From the NCBI GenBank assembly GCA_964057225.1, contig OZ059900.1, positions 15,701,638 to 15,765,637 of the forward strand: DNA of 64,000 nucleotides. Reading direction: 5' to 3'. Within the stretch, counting starts at the first letter, position 1. Each line of letters begins with the position of its first letter. The notes under the pieces are model-generated. The model saw only the letters and a program-made list of their open reading frames with translations, was not told the DNA's origin and searched no databases. A program made the position numbers and the translations under genes. This document shows positions 10,165 through 22,840 of this stretch, piece by piece. The stretch is from Auanema rhodensis (taxonomy: Eukaryota; Nematoda; Chromadorea; Rhabditida; Rhabditidae).

Positions 10165-10202
10165 AACAGGGGTTAGAAAACAAAAAAACAGGGGTTAGAA
10201 AA
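10121..10202. other. Inversion (fold-back) junction between arrays
   Basis: Left of 10162 the satellite reads in + orientation; right of it, the reverse complement. The + sequence ends at monomer position about 293 (CTGAAA) and the inverted sequence enters at about monomer position 60 (AAACAGGGG), sharing an AAA microhomology. The AACAGGGGTTAGAAAA string then occurs twice, ending at 10180 and 10202. Two close microhomology joins, an internal loss and a small duplication resemble repair by template switching or end joining. An assembly join is an alternative that the sequence alone cannot exclude. Confidence 0.85.
10159..10202 (-). repeat. 22-bp tandem duplication at the inversion junction
   Basis: The A-run, CAGGGGTTAGAAAA segment of the inverted monomer is present twice. 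The first copy ends at 10180, with its A-run merged into GCTGAAA. The second copy, C plus A7 plus CAGGGGTTAGAAAA, occupies 10181-10202. No other monomer boundary in the window that I examined shows this doubling. Confidence 0.85.
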
Positions 10203-11214
10203 TTTAGGAAATTAGCATATTCTGAGGGCACGCCCCTTATGGCTAATATTGATTAAATCGATTTTTGTTCATATGAGTCGTCAAATGCAACGAATTTCAG
10301 CGTGTTACATACTAAAATGAAGCATTTCACATGCTGAACACTAGAAAAATACAAAAACACAGTATTTCCCATGAGAAATATTTTATTATGCTGGAAAACC
10401 AGTTTTTGGAAATTTCGCTGTAAACAAGTTTTTGACTTACGATTTCATGTGTTCAAACTCATGCAATGTCAATGAAACCTAGCTCAAAATTGTTCCTACA
10501 ACGTCTAGTTCCACTTTCACGACAAAAAAACAGGGGTTAGAAAATTAAGGAAATTAGCATATTCTGAGGGCACGCCTCTTATGGCTAATATTGATTAAAT
10601 CGATTTTTGTTCATATGAGTCGTCAAATGCAACGAATTTCAGCGTGTTACATACTAAAATGAAGCATTTTACATGCTGAACACTATAAAAATACAAAAAC
10701 ACAGTATTTCCCATGAGAAATATTTTATTATGCTGGAAAACCAGTTTTTGGAAATTTCGCTGTAAACAAGGTTTTGACTTACGATTTCATGTGTTCAAAC
10801 TCATGCAATGTCAATGAAACCTAGCTCAAAATTGTTCCTACAACGTCTAGTTCCACTTTCACGACAAAAAACAGGGGTTAGAAATATAAGGAAATTAGCA
10901 TATTCTGAGGGCACGCCTCTTATGGCTAATATTGATTAAATCGATTTTTGTTCATATGAGTCGTCAAATGCAACGAATTTCAGCGTGTTACATACTAAAA
11001 TGAAGCATTTTACATGCTGAACACTATAAAAATACAAAAACACAGTATTTCCCATGAGAAATATTTTATTATGCTGGAAAACCAGTTTTTGGAAATTTCG
11101 CTGTAAACAAGGTTTTGACTTACGATTTCATGTGTTCAAACTCATGCAATGTCAATGAAACCTAGCTCAAAATTGTTCCTACAACGTCTAGTTCCACTTT
11201 CACGACAAAAAAAA

Positions 11215-12583
11215 CAGGGGTTAGAAAATTAAGGAAATTAGCATATTCTGAGGGCACGCCCCTTATGGCTAATATTGATTAAATCGATTTTTGTTCATAT
11301 GAGTCGTCAAATGCAACGAATTTCAGCGTGTTACATACTAAAATGAAGCATTTTACATGCTGAACACTAGAAAAATACAAAAACACAGTATTTCTCATGA
11401 GAAATATTTTATTATGCTGGAAAACCAGTTTTTGGAAATTTCGCTGTAAACAAGGTTTTGACTTACGATTTCATGTGTTCAAACTCATGCAATGTCAATG
11501 AAACCTAGCTCAAAATTGTTTGTACAACGTCTAGTCCCACTTTCACGACAAAAAAACAGGGGTTAGAAAATTAAGGAAATTAGCATATTCTGAGGGCACG
11601 CCCCTTATGGCTAATATTGATTAAATCGATTTTTGTTCATATGAGTCGTCAAATGCAACGAATTTCAGCGTGTTACATACTAAAATGAAGCATTTTACAT
11701 GCTGAACACTAGAAAAATACAAAAACACAGTATTTCCCATGAGAAATATTTTATTATGCTGGAAAACCAGTTTTTGGAAATTTCGCTGTAAACAAGGTTT
11801 TGACTTACGATTTCATGTGTTCAAACTCATGCAATGTCAATGAAACCTAGTTCAAAATTGTTCCTACAACGTCTAGTTCCACTTTCACGACAAAAAAAAC
11901 AGGGGTTAGAAAATTAAGGAAATTAGCATATTCTGAGGGCACGCCCCTTATGGCTAATATTGATTAAATCGATTTTTGTTCATATGAGTCGTCAAATGCA
12001 ACGAATTTCAGCGTGTTACATACTAAAATGAAGCATTTTACATGCTGAACACTAGAAAAATACAAAAACACAGTATTTCTCATGAGAAATATTTTATTAT
12101 GCTGGAAAACCAGTTTTTGGAAATTTCGCTGTAAACAAGGTTTTGACTTACGATTTCATGTGTTCAAACTCATGCAATGTCAATGAAACCTAGCTCAAAA
12201 TTGTTTGTACAACGTCTAGTTCCACTTTCACGACAAAAAAACAGGGGTTAGAAAATTAAGGAAATTAGCATATTCTGAGGGCACGCCCCTTATGGCTAAT
12301 ATTGATTAAATCGATTTTTGTTCATATGAGTCGTCAAATGCAACGAATTTCAGCGTGTTACATACTAAAATGAAGCATTTTACATGCTGAACACTAGAAA
12401 AATACAAAAACACAGTATTTCCCATGAGAAATATTTTATTATGCTGGAAAACCAGTTTTTGGAAATTTCGCTGTAAACAAGGTTTTGACTTACGATTTCA
12501 TGTGTTCAAACTCATGCAATGTCAATGAAACCTAGCTCAAAATTGTTCCTACAACGTCTAGTTCCACTTTCACGACAAAAAAA
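11215..12583 (-). repeat. Dimeric alternation of two monomer types
   Basis: Units alternate between type a (TTTCTCATGAG with TGTTTGTACAACG) and type b (TTTCCCATGAG with TGTTCCTACAACG), giving a 684-685 bp dimer. The alternation continues into the tetramer at 12584. Private changes include TAGTCCC at 11532 and TAGTTCAAAATTG near 11848. Confidence 0.7.
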
Positions 12584-15318
12584 CAGGGGTTAGAAAATTA
12601 ATGAAATTAGCATATTCTGAGGGCACGCCCCTTATGGCTAATATTGATTAAATCGATTTTTGTTCATATGAGTCGTCAAATGCAACGAATTTCATCGTGT
12701 TACATACTAAAATGAAGCATTTTACATGCTGAACACTAGAAAAATACAAAAACACAGTATTTCTCATGAGAAATATTTTATTATGCTGGAAAACCAGTTT
12801 TTGGAAATTTCGCTGTAAACAAGGTTTTGACTTACGATTTCATGTGTTCAAACTCATGCAATGTCAATGAAACCTAGCTCAAAATTGTTTGTACAACGTC
12901 TAGTTCCACTTTCACGACAAAAAAACAGGGGTTAGAAAATTAAGGAAATTAGCATATTCTGAGGGCACGCCCCTTATGGCTAATATTGATTAAATCGATT
13001 TTTGTTCATATGAGTAGTCAAATGCAACGAATTTCAGCGTGTTACATACTAAAATGAAGCATTTTACATGCTGAACACTAGAAAAATACAAAAACACAGT
13101 ATTTCCCATGAGAAATATTTTATTATGCTGGAAAACCAGTTTTTGGAAATTTCGCTGTAAACAAGGTTTTGACTTACGATTTCATGTGTTCAAACTCATG
13201 CAATGTCAATGAAACCTAGCTCAAAATTGTTCCTACAACGTCTAAATCCACTTTCACGACAAAAAAACCGGGGTTAGAAAATTAATGAAATTAGCATATT
13301 CTGAGGGCACGCCCCTTATGGCTAATATTGATTAAATCGATTTTTGTTCATATGAGTCGTCAAATGCAACGAATTTCATCGTGTTACATACTAAAATGAA
13401 GCATTTTACATGCTGAACACTAGAAAAATACAAAAACACAGTATTTCTCATGAGAAATATTTTATTATGCTGGAAAACCAGTTTTTGGAAATTTCGCTGT
13501 AAACAAGGTTTTGACTTACGATTTCATGTGTTCAAACTCATGCAATGTCAATGAAACCTAGCTCAAAATTGTTTGTACAACGTCTAGTTCCACTTTCACG
13601 ACAAAAAAACAGGGGTTAGAAAATTAAGGAAATTAGCATATTCTGAGGGCACGCCCCTTATGGCTAATATTGATTAAATCGATTTTTGTTCATATGAGTC
13701 GTCAAATGCAACGAATTTCAGCGTGTTACATACTAAAATGAAGCATTTTACATGCTGAACACTAGAAAAATACAAAAACACAGTATTTCCCATGAGAAAT
13801 ATTTTATTATGCTGGAAAACCAGTTTTTGGAAATTTCGCTGTAAACAAGGTTTTGACTTACGATTTCATGTGTTCAAACTCATGCAATGTCAATGAAACC
13901 TAGCTCAAAATTGTTCCTACAACGTCTAGTTCCACTTTCACGACAAAAAAACAGGGGTTAGAAAATTAATGAAATTAGCATATTCTGAGGGCACGCCCCT
14001 TATGGCTAATATTGATTAAATCGATTTTTGTTCATATGAGTCGTCAAATGCAACGAATTTCATCGTGTTACATACTAAAATGAAGCATTTTACATGCTGA
14101 ACACTAGAAAAATACAAAAACACAGTATTTCTCATGAGAAATATTTTATTATGCTGGAAAACCAGTTTTTGGAAATTTCGCTGTAAACAAGGTTTTGACT
14201 TACGATTTCATGTGTTCAAACTCATGCAATGTCAATGAAACCTAGCTCAAAATTGTTTGTACAACGTCTAGTTCCACTTTCACGACAAAAAAACAGGGGT
14301 TAGAAAATTAAGGAAATTAGCATATTCTGAGGGCACGCCCCTTATGGCTAATATTGATTAAATCGATTTTTGTTCATATGAGTAGTCAAATGCAACGAAT
14401 TTCAGCGTGTTACATACTAAAATGAAGCATTTTACATGCTGAACACTAGAAAAATACAAAAACACAGTATTTCCCATGAGAAATATTTTATTATGCTGGA
14501 AAACCAGTTTTTGGAAATTTCGCTGTAAACAAGGTTTTGACTTACGATTTCATGTGTTCAAACTCATGCAATGTCAATGAAACCTAGCTCAAAATTGTTC
14601 CTACAACGTCTAAATCCACTTTCACGACAAAAAAACCGGGGTTAGAAAATTAATGAAATTAGCATATTCTGAGGGCACGCCCCTTATGGCTAATATTGAT
14701 TAAATCGATTTTTGTTCATATGAGTCGTCAAATGCAACGAATTTCATCGTGTTACATACTAAAATGAAGCATTTTACATGCTGAACACTAGAAAAATACA
14801 AAAACACAGTATTTCTCATGAGAAATATTTTATTATGCTGGAAAACCAGTTTTTGGAAATTTCGCTGTAAACAAGGTTTTGACTTACGATTTCATGTGTT
14901 CAAACTCATGCAATGTCAATGAAACCTAGCTCAAAATTGTTCCTACAACGTCTAGTTCCACTTTCACGACAAAAAACAGGGGTTAGAAAATTAAGGAAAT
15001 TAGCATATTCTGAGGGCACGCCCCTTATGGCTAATATTGATTAAATCGATTTTTGTTCATATGAGTCTTCAAATGCAACGAATTTCAGCGTGTTACATAC
15101 TAAAATGAAGCATTTTACATGCTGAACACTAGAAAAATACAAAAACACAGTATTTCCCATGAGAAATATTTTATTATGCTGGAAAACCAGTTTTTGGAAA
15201 TTTCGCTGTAAACAAGGTTTTGACTTACGATTTCATGTGTTCAAACTCATGCAATGTCAATGAAACCTAGCTCAAAATTGTTTGTACAACGTCTAGTTCC
15301 ACTTTCACGACAAAAAAA
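12584..15318 (-). repeat. Tetrameric higher-order repeat, two copies
   Basis: Units at 12584, 12926, 13268 and 13610 carry, in order: AATTAATG/TTTCATCG; TGAGTAGTC/TCTAAATCC; CCGGGG plus AATTAATG; and a plain type. Units at 13952, 14294, 14636 and 14977 repeat the same order. The TGAGTAGTC sites lie 1,368 bp apart. The last unit of copy 2 differs (TGAGTCTTC, TTTGTACAACG) and the preceding unit is 341 bp. Confidence 0.75.
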
Positions 15319-16001
15319 CAGGGGTTAGAAAATTAAGGAAATTAGCATATTCTGAGGGCACGCCCCTTATGGCTAATATTGATTAAATCGATTTTTGTTC
15401 ATATGAGTCGTCAAATGCAACGAATTTCAGCGTGTTACATACTAAAATGAAGCATTTTACATGCTGAACACTAGAAAAATACAAAAACACAGTATTTCCC
15501 ATGAGAAATATTTTATTATGCTGGAAAACCAGTTTTTGGAAATTTCGCTGTAAACAAGGTTTTGACTTACGATTTCATGTGTTCAAACTCATGCAATGTC
15601 AATGAAACCTAGCTCAAAATTGTTCCTACAACGTCTAAATCCACTTTCACGACAAAAAAACCGGGGTTAGAAAATTAATGAAATTAGCATATTCTGAGGG
15701 CACGCCCCTTATGGCTAATATTGATTAAATCGATTTTTGTTCATATGAGTCGTCAAATGCAACGAATTTCATCGTGTTACATACTAAAATGAAGCATTTT
15801 ACATGCTGAACACTAGAAAAATACAAAAACACAGTATTTCTCATGAGAAATATTTTATTATGCTGGAAAACCAGTTTTTGGAAATTTCGCTGTAAACAAG
15901 GTTTTGACTTACGATTTCATGTGTTCAAACTCATGCAATGTCAATGAAACCTAGCTCAAAATTGTTCCTACAACGTCTAGTTCCACTTTCACGACAAAAA
16001 A

Positions 16002-18053
16002 CAGGGGTTAGAAAATTAAGGAAATTAGCATATTCTGAGGGCACGCCCCTTATGGCTAATATTGATTAAATCGATTTTTGTTCATATGAGTCTTCAAATG
16101 CAACGAATTTCAGCGTGTTACATACTAAAATGAAGCATTTTACATGCTGAACACTAGAAAAATACAAAAACACAGTATTTCCCATGAGAAATATTTTATT
16201 ATGCTGGAAAACCAGTTTTTGGAATTTTCGCTGTAAACAAGGTTTTGACTTACGATTTCATGTGTTCAAACTCATGCAATGTCAATGAAACCTAGCTCAA
16301 AATTGTTCCTACAACGTCTAGTTCCACTTTCACGACAAAAAAACAGGGGTTAGAAAATTAAGGAAATTAGCATATTCTGAGGGCACGCCCCTTATGGCTA
16401 ATATTGATTAAATCGATTTTTGTTCATATGAGTCGTCAAATGCAACGAATTTCAGCGTGTTACATACTAAAATGAAGCATTTCACATGCTGAACACTAGA
16501 AAAATACAAAAACACAGTATTTCTCATGAGAAATATTTTATTATGCTGGAAAACCAGTTTTTGGAAATTTCGCTGTAAACAAGGTTTTGACTTACGATTT
16601 CATGTGTTCAAACTCATGCAATGTCAATGAAACCTAGCTCAAAATTGTTCGTACAACGTCTAGTTCCACTTTCACGACAAAAAAACAGGGGTTAGAAAAT
16701 TAAGGAAATTAGCATATTCTGAGGGCACGCCCCTTATGGCTAATATTGATTAAATCGATTTTTGTTCATATGAGTCGTCAAATGCAACGAATTTCAGCGT
16801 GTTACATACTAAAATGAAGCATTTCACATGCTGAACACTAGAAAAATACAAAAACACAGTATTTCCCATGAGAAATATTTTATTATGCTGGAAAACCAGT
16901 TTATGGAAATTTCGCTGTAAACAAGGTTTTGACTTACGATTTCATGTGTTCAAACTCATGCAATGTCAATGAAACCTAGCTCAGAATTGTTCCTACAACG
17001 TCTAGTTCCACTTTCACGACAAAAAAACAGGGGTTAGAAAATTAAGGAAATTAGCATATTCTGAGGGCACGCCCCTTATGGCTAATATTGATTAAATCGA
17101 TTTTTGTTCATATGAGTCGTCAAATGCAACGAATTTCAGCGTGTTACATACTAAAATGAAGCATTTTACATGCTGAACACTAGAAAAATACAAAAACACA
17201 GTATTTCTCATGAGAAATATTTTATTATGCTGGAAAACCAGTTTTTGGAAATTTCGCTGTAAACAAGGTTTTGACTTACGATTTCATGTGTTCAAACTCA
17301 TGCAATGTCAATGAAACCTAGCTCAAAATTGTTTGTACAACGTCTAGTTCCACTTTCACGACAAAAAAACAGGGGTTAGAAAATTAAGGAAATTAGCATA
17401 TTCTGAGGGCACGCCCCTTATGGCTAATATTGATTAAATCGATTTTTGTTCATATGAGTCGTCAAATGCAACGAATTTCAGCGTGTTACATACTAAAATG
17501 AAGCATTTTACATGCTGAACACTAGAAAAATACAAAAACACAGTATTTCCCATGAGAAATATTTTATTATGCTGGAAAACCAGTTTTTGGAAATTTCGCT
17601 GTAAACAAGGTTTTGACTTACGATTTCATGTGTTCAAACTCATGCAATGTCAATGAAACCTAGCTCAAAATTGTTCCTACAACGTCTAGTTCCACTTTCA
17701 CGACAAAAAAACAGGGGTTAGAAAATTAATGAAATTAGCATATTCTGAGGGCACGCCCCTTATGGCTAATATTGATTAAATCGATTTTTGTTCATATGAG
17801 TCGTCAAATGCAACGAATTTCAGCGTGTTACATACTAAAATGAAGCATTTTACATGCTGAACACTAGAAAAATACAAAAACACAGTATTTCTCATGAGAA
17901 ATATTTTATTATGCTGGAAAACCAGTTTTTGGAAATTTCGCTGTAAACAAGGTTTTGACTTACGATTTCATGTGTTCAAACTCATGCAATGTCAATGAAA
18001 CCTAGCTCAAAATTGTTTGTACAACGTCTAGTTCCACTTTCACGACAAAAAAA
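16002..18053 (-). repeat. Six-monomer block, copy 1
   Basis: Ordered markers are TGAGTCTTC with GGAATTTTCG; CATTTCAC/TTTCTC/TGTTCGTAC; TTTATGG with CTCAGAATTG; TTTCTC/TTTGTAC; a plain type; and AATTAATG. The same series restarts at 23182, 7,180 bp away (21 monomers minus 2 bp). Small differences include CTAGAAAAA here against CTAGTAAAA there, and TTTCAGCG against TTTCATCG in the sixth unit. Confidence 0.78.
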
Positions 18054-19421
18054 CAGGGGTTAGAAAATTAAGGAAATTAGCATATTCTGAGGGCACGCCC
18101 CTTATGGCTAATATTGATTAAATCGTATTTTGTTCATATGAGTCGTCAAATGCAACGAATTTCAGCGTGTTACATACTAAAATGAAGCATTTTACATGCT
18201 GAACACTAGAAAAATACAAAAACACAGTATTTCCCATGAGAAATATTTTATTATGCTGGAAAACCAGTTTTTGGAAATTTCGCTGTAAACAAGGTTTTGA
18301 CTTACGATTTCATGTGTTCAAACTCATGCAATGTCAATGAAACCTAGCTCAAAATTGTTCCTACAACGTCTAATTCCACTTTCACGACAAAAAAACCGGG
18401 GTTAGAAAATTAAGGAAATTAGCATATTCTGAGGGCACGCCCCTTATGGCTAATATTGATTAAATCGATTTTTGTTCATATGAGTCGTCAAATGCAACGA
18501 ATTTCAGCGTGTTACATACTAAAATGAAGCATTTTACATGCTGAACACTATAAAAATACAAAAACACAGTATTTCCCATGAGAAATATTTTATTATGCTG
18601 GAAAACCAGTTTTTGGAAATTTCGCTGTAAACAAGGTTTTGACTTACGATTTCATGCGTTCAAACTCATGCAATGTCAATGAAACCTAGCTCAAAATTGT
18701 TCCTACAACGTCTAATTCCACTTTCACGACAAAAAAACAGGGGTTAGAAAATTAAGGAAATTAGCATATTCTGAGGGCACGCCCCTTATGGCTAATATTG
18801 ATTAAATCGATTTTTGTTCATATGAGTCGTCAAATGCAACGAATTTCAGCGTGTTACATACTAAAATGAAGCATTTTACATGCTGAACACTAGAAAAATA
18901 CAAAAACACAGTATTTCCCATGAGAAATATTTTATTATGCTGGAAAACCAGTTTTTGGAAATTTCGCTGTAAACAAGGTTTTGACTTACGATTTCATGTG
19001 TTCAAACTCATGCAATGTCAATGAAACCTAGCTCAAAATTGTTCCTACAACGTCTAGTTCCACTTTCACGACAAAAAAACAGGGGTTAGAAAATTAAGGA
19101 AATTAGCATATTCTGAGGGCACGCCCCTTATGGCTAATATTGATTAAATCGATTTTTGTTCATATGAGTCGTCAAATGCAACGAATTTCAGCGTGTTACA
19201 TACTAAAATGAAGCATTCTACATGCTGAACACTAGAAAAATACAAAAACACAGTATTTCCCATGAGAAATATTTTATTATGCTGGAAAACCAGTTTTTGG
19301 AAATTTCGCTGTAAACAAGGTTTTGACTTACGATTTCATGTGTTCAAACTCATGCAATGTCAATGAAACCTAGCTCAAAATTGTTCCTACAACGTCTAAA
19401 TCCACTTTCACGACAAAAAAA
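18054..19421 (-). repeat. Cassette X-Y-Z-W, first occurrence
   Basis: Four ordered monomer types: X with ATCGTATTTTG; Y beginning CCGGGG with CTATAAAAA and CATGCGTTC; Z plain with TAGTTCC; and W with CATTCTAC followed by TCTAAATCC. Y-Z-W returns at 20106, and X-Y-Z-W returns at 25918. The cassette return at 27970 has an extra dimer inserted. Confidence 0.78.
18549..18556 (+). promoter_or_regulatory. TATA-like variant TATAAAAA (one of about 13 in the right array)
   Basis: In Y-type monomers ACTAGAAAAA is changed to ACTATAAAAA, creating a string that fits the TATA-box consensus. Further Y copies are at about 20259, 26413, 28465, 29149, 31885, 42145, 45565, 54115, 55141 and 58219; related units near the junction have it at about 10683 and 11026. 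The left array holds the same change on the other strand near 1953, 2294, 2978 and 3659. Nothing else shows promoter function; in AT-rich DNA such a string arises by one substitution. Confidence 0.25.
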
Positions 19422-20105
19422 CCGGGGTTAGAAAATTAAGGAAATTAGCATATTCTGAGGGCACGCCCCTTATGGCTAATATTGATTAAATCGATTTTTG
19501 TTCATATGAGTCGTCAAATGCAACGAATTTCAGCGTGTTACATACTAAAATGAAGTATTTTACATGCTGAACACTAGAAAAATACAAAAACACAGTATTT
19601 CCCATGAGAAATATTTTATTATGCTGGAAAACCAGTTTTTGGAAATTTCGCTGTAAACAAGGTTTTGACTTACGATTTCATGTGTTCAAACTCATGCAAT
19701 GTCAATGAAACCTAGCTCAAAATTGTTCCTACAACGTCTAATTCCACTTTCACGACAAAAAAACCGGGGTTAGAAAATTAAGGAAATTAGCATATTCTGA
19801 GGGCACGCCCCTTATGGCTAATATTGATTAAATCGATTTTTGTTCATATGAGTCGTCAAATGCAACGAATTTCAGCGTGTTACATACTAAAATGAAGCAT
19901 TTTACATGCTGAACACTAGAAAAATACAAAAACACAGTATTTCCCATGAGAAATATTTTATTATGCTGGAAAACCAGTTTTTGGAAATTTCGCTGTAAAC
20001 AAGGTTTTGACTTACGATTTCATGTGTTCAAACTCATGCAATGTCAATGAAACCTAGCTCAAAATTGTTCCTACAACGTCTAATTCCACTTTCACGACAA
20101 AAAAA

Positions 20106-21131
20106 CCGGGGTTAGAAAATTAAGGAAATTAGCATATTCTGAGGGCACGCCCCTTATGGCTAATATTGATTAAATCGATTTTTGTTCATATGAGTCGTCA
20201 AATGCAACGAATTTCAGCGTGTTACATACTAAAATGAAGCATTTTACATGCTGAACACTATAAAAATACAAAAACACAGTATTTCCCATGAGAAATATTT
20301 TATTATGCTGGAAAACCAGTTTTTGGAAATTTCGCTGTAAACAAGGTTTTGACTTACGATTTCATGCGTTCAAACTCATGCAATGTCAATGAAACCTAGC
20401 TCAAAATTGTTCCTACAACGTCTAATTCCACTTTCACGACAAAAAAACAGGGGTTAGAAAATTAAGGAAATTAGCATATTCTGAGGGCACGCCCCTTATG
20501 GCTAATATTGATTAAATCGATTTTTGTTCATATGAGTCGTCAAATGCAACGAATTTCAGCGTGTTACATACTAAAATGAAGCATTTTACATGCTGAACAC
20601 TAGAAAAATACAAAAACACAGTATTTCCCATGAGAAATATTTTATTATGCTGGAAAACCAGTTTTTGGAAATTTCGCTGTAAACAAGGTTTTGACTTACG
20701 ATTTCATGTGTTCAAACTCATGCAATGTCAATGAAACCTAGCTCAAAATTGTTCCTACAACGTCTAGTTCCACTTTCACGACAAAAAAACAGGGGTTAGA
20801 AAATTAAGGAAATTAGCATATTCTGAGGGCACGCCCCTTATGGCTAATATTGATTAAATCGATTTTTGTTCATATGAGTCGTCAAATGCAACGAATTTCA
20901 GCGTGTTACATACTAAAATGAAGCATTCTACATGCTGAACACTAGAAAAATACAAAAACACAGTATTTCCCATGAGAAATATTTTATTATGCTGGAAAAC
21001 CAGTTTTTGGAAATTTCGCTGTAAACAAGGTTTTGACTTACGATTTCATGTGTTCAAACTCATGCAATGTCAATGAAACCTAGCTCAAAATTGTTCCTAC
21101 AACGTCTAATTCCACTTTCACGACAAAAAAA
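20106..21131 (-). repeat. Cassette Y-Z-W, second occurrence
   Basis: Same Y (CTATAAAAA, CATGCGTTC), Z and W (CATTCTAC) order as at 18396, exactly 1,710 bp (five monomers) downstream. W here ends TCTAATTCC rather than TCTAAATCC. The next unit has a private GCCGCTT. Confidence 0.75.
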
Positions 21132-21473
21132 CCGGGGTTAGAAAATTAAGGAAATTAGCATATTCTGAGGGCACGCCGCTTATGGCTAATATTGATTAAA
21201 TCGATTTTTGTTCATATGAGTCGTCAAATGCAACGAATTTCAGCGTGTTACATACTAAAATGAAGCATTTCACATGCTGAACACTAGAAAAATACAAAAA
21301 CACAGTATTTCCCATGAGAAATATTTTATTATGCTGGAAAACCAGTTTTTGGAAATTTCGCTGTAAACAAGGTTTTGACTTACGATTTCATGTGTTCAAA
21401 CTCATGCAATGTCAATGAAACCTAGCTCAAAATTGTTCCTACAACGTCTAGTTCCACTTTCACGACAAAAAAA

Positions 21474-22840
21474 CAGGGGTTAGAAAATTTAGGAAATTAG
21501 CATATTCTGAGGGCACGCCCCTTATGGCTAATATTGATTAAATCGATTTTTGTTCATATGAGTCGTCAAATGCAACGAATTTCAGCGTGTTACATACTAA
21601 AATGAAGTATTTTACATGCTGAACACTAGAAAAATACAAAAACACAGTATTTCCCATGAGAAATATTTTATTATGCTGGAAAACCAGTTTTTGGAAATTT
21701 CGCTGTAAACAAGGTTTTGACTTACGATTTCATGTGTTCAAACTCATGCAATGTCAATGAAACCTAGCTCAAAATTGTTCCTACAACGTCTAGTTCCACT
21801 TTCACGACAAAAAACAGGGGTTAGAAAATTAAGGAAATTAGCATATTCTGAGGGCACGCCCCTTATGGCTAATATTGATTAAATCGATTTTTGTTCATAT
21901 GAGTCTTCAAATGCAACGAATTTCAGCGTGTTACATACTAAAATGAAGCATTTTACATGCTGAACACTAGAAAAATACAAAAACACAGTATTTCCCATGA
22001 GAAATATTTTATTATGCTGGAAAACCAGTTTTTGGAATTTTCGCTGTAAACAAGGTTTTGACTTACGATTTCATGTGTTCAAACTCATGCAATGTCAATG
22101 AAACCTAGCTCAAAATTGTTCCTACAACGTCTAGTTCCACTTTCACGACAAAAAAACAGGGGTTAGAAAATTAAGGAAATTAGCATATTCTGAGGGCACG
22201 CCCCTTATGGCTAATATTGATTAAATCGATTTTTGTTCATATGAGTCGTCAAATGCAACGAATTTCAGCGTGTTACATACTAAAATGAAGCATTTCACAT
22301 GCTGAACACTAGAAAAATACAAAAACACAGTATTTCTCATGAGAAATATTTTATTATGCTGGAAAACCAGTTTTTGGAAATTTCGCTGTAAACAAGGTTT
22401 TGACTTACGATTTCATGTGTTCAAACTCATGCAATGTCAATGAAACCTAGCTCAAAATTGTTCGTACAACGTCTAGTTCCACTTTCACGACAAAAAAACA
22501 GGGGTTAGAAAATTAAGGAAATTAGCATATTCTGAGGGCACGCCCCTTATGGCTAATATTGATTAAATCGATTTTTGTTCATATGAGTCGTCAAATGCAA
22601 CGAATTTCAGCGTGTTACATACTAAAATGAAGCATTTCACATGCTGAACACTAGTAAAATACAAAAACACAGTATTTCCCATGAGAAATATTTTATTATG
22701 CTGGAAAACCAGTTTTTGGAAATTTCGCTGTAAACAAGGTTTTGACTTACGATTTCATGTGTTCAAACTCATGCAATGTCAATGAAACCTAGCTCAAAAT
22801 TGTTCCTACAACGTCTAGTTCCACTTTCACGACAAAAAAA
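21474..22840 (-). repeat. 1,367-bp tetramer, copy 1
   Basis: Four monomers marked in order by AAATTTAGG with GAAGTATTTT; TGAGTCTTC with GGAATTTTCG after an A6 run; CATTTCAC/TTTCTC/TGTTCGTAC; and CATTTCAC with CTAGTAAAA. The copy is one base shorter than 4 x 342 because of the A6 run. The tandem partner follows directly. Confidence 0.85.

Noticed and set aside
10121-10202. Inverted-repeat ends of a transposon at the orientation switch
   Set aside because: Both sides are the satellite itself. There is no unique cargo, target-site duplication of flanking non-satellite DNA, or transposase frame.
10121-10202. Junction as a sequencing fold-back artefact
   Set aside because: The right array is not the exact complement of the left: variant pools, indels and block order differ, and breakpoints are offset. 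An assembly mis-join is still possible and is left to read evidence.
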